The notes under the pieces were generated by a model that was not told where the DNA came from, did not search any database, and was given only the letters and a program-made list of their open reading frames with translations. Positions 57,895 to 58,419 of a DNA stretch of 58,419 bases are shown here, one piece after another (position 1 is the first letter of the stretch; each line of letters starts with the position of its first letter). This stretch comes from Hydrogenophilales bacterium 12-61-10. GTDB taxonomy: Bacteria > Pseudomonadota > Gammaproteobacteria > Burkholderiales > Thiobacillaceae. A program made the position numbers and the translations under genes. The stretch covers positions 1-58,419 of the forward strand of contig NCCT01000015.1 of assembly GCA_002279795.1 (NCBI GenBank), in the 5' to 3' direction.

Positions 57895-58419
57895 TTACTT
57901 GGCCGCGAGTTCTTCGAGGCGGATGCGCATGACCTTGCCCGCCACGGTATCAAGCGCCTCGATCTTGGCGATCGCGGCATTGATGTTTTTCTCCACCGTG
58001 ATGTGGGTCAGCAGAATGATGTTGACCTCCACCTCGCCTTCGGCGGGTTCCTTCTGCACCATGGCGTCGATCGAGATGTTGCTGTCGGCGAGGATGCGGG
58101 TGATGTCGGCCAGCACGCCGGGACGGTCGAAGGCGCGCAGGCGCAGGTAATACGCGGTGCGAACTTCGTCAATCGGCAGGATCGGCGTGTCGGACAGCTG
58201 GTCGGGCTGGAACGCCAGATGCGGCACGCGGTGGTGCGGGTCGGCCGTGTGCAGGCGGGTGACGTCGACCAGGTCGGCCACTACGGCGGACGCAGTTGGC
58301 TCGGCGCCAGCGCCGGCGCCGTAATACAGCGTCGGGCCGACGGCGTCGCCCTTCACCAGCACGGCGTTCATCGCACCGTCGACGTTGGCGATCAGGCGGC
58401 GCTCGGGAATCAGCGTGGG
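57895..58419 (-). CDS. hom: Homoserine dehydrogenase, 3' part (truncated by window edge)
   Basis: Only the C-terminal 174 residues are visible, from PTLIPERRLIANVDGAMNAVL to the stop at 57895. The end of the catalytic domain (VLVKGDAVGPTLYYGAGAG) and an ACT regulatory domain (YYLRLRAFDRPGVLADITRIL) identify hom, the NAD(P)H-dependent enzyme of homoserine synthesis, probably feedback-inhibited by threonine. thrC follows on the same strand. Confidence 0.96.
   Translation of the reverse strand, partial: PTLIPERRLIANVDGAMNAVLVKGDAVGPTLYYGAGAGAEPTASAVVADLVDVTRLHTADPHHRVPHLAFQPDQLSDTPILPIDEVRTAYYLRLRAFDRPGVLADITRILADSNISIDAMVQKEPAEGEVEVNIILLTHITVEKNINAAIAKIEALDTVAGKVMRIRLEELAAK

Overview
The window is one contiguous stretch of GC-rich chromosome from a betaproteobacterium. 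The layout, codon use and families fit a Thiobacillus-like member of the Nitrosomonadales/Hydrogenophilales; this is inferred from gene order and protein character, because no 16S gene is present. It carries mostly housekeeping genes. There is no rRNA, CRISPR array, prophage or insertion sequence.

Layout. 1-1040: end of a small envelope operon (DPM-type glycosyltransferase, TVP38/DedA-like membrane protein). 1438-1528: tRNA-Ser(GGA). 1620-5355: grpE-dnaK-dnaJ, with well-matched sigma-32 promoters in front of grpE and dnaK. 5381-9794: DUF3034 outer-membrane protein, divergent from an operon of an exported truncated haemoglobin, a periplasmic cupredoxin-like protein and a membrane GGDEF/EAL protein. 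9815-21869: long minus-strand operon yceD-rpmF-plsX-fabH-fabD-fabG-acpP-fabF-pabB-pabC-mltG-tmk-holB-pilZ-tatD. 21969-27161: two-subunit pyruvate carboxylase, maf, an RsmI-like methyltransferase and a Nudix hydrolase. 27192-39024: an unknown 503-aa protein, tRNA-Ser(UGA), a small secreted protein, a Ca-type P-ATPase with a half-size Na/Ca exchanger, a REC-GAF-GGDEF-EAL protein, a CHASE3 histidine kinase/LuxR regulator pair, and a Rieske oxygenase. 39159-46014: CDGSH protein, DUF924 protein, metG, acyP, a candidate small RNA and a broken dnaE. 46125-51458: efp and its rhamnosyltransferase gene earP, a broken icd, and the operon rluE-nudJ-mnmA. 51496-53291: an AT-richer membrane protein and a YefM/ParE-type toxin-antitoxin pair, which look acquired. 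53335-58419: glnS, msrA, a glutathione transferase, thrC and the 3' end of hom.

How the parts work together. The minus-strand operon links fatty-acid and phospholipid synthesis with folate synthesis, peptidoglycan processing and DNA replication. EarP and an EF-P carrying Arg32 form a complete translation-rescue modification pair. Three or four proteins in the window are tied, or possibly tied, to cyclic di-GMP (two GGDEF/EAL proteins, one PilZ protein, perhaps the 503-aa protein).

Unusual points. Three core genes carry reading-frame lesions. dnaK has its terminal EEVKDK out of frame, dnaE lacks about 38 codons and is frameshifted, and icd has a perfect 8-bp tandem duplication. A half-size exchanger gene may be a fourth case. 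These may be genuine, but an assembly or sequencing fault must be excluded first. The best candidates for something new are the anti-Shine-Dalgarno small RNA at 42487-42585 and the periplasmic haemoglobin/cupredoxin/c-di-GMP operon.
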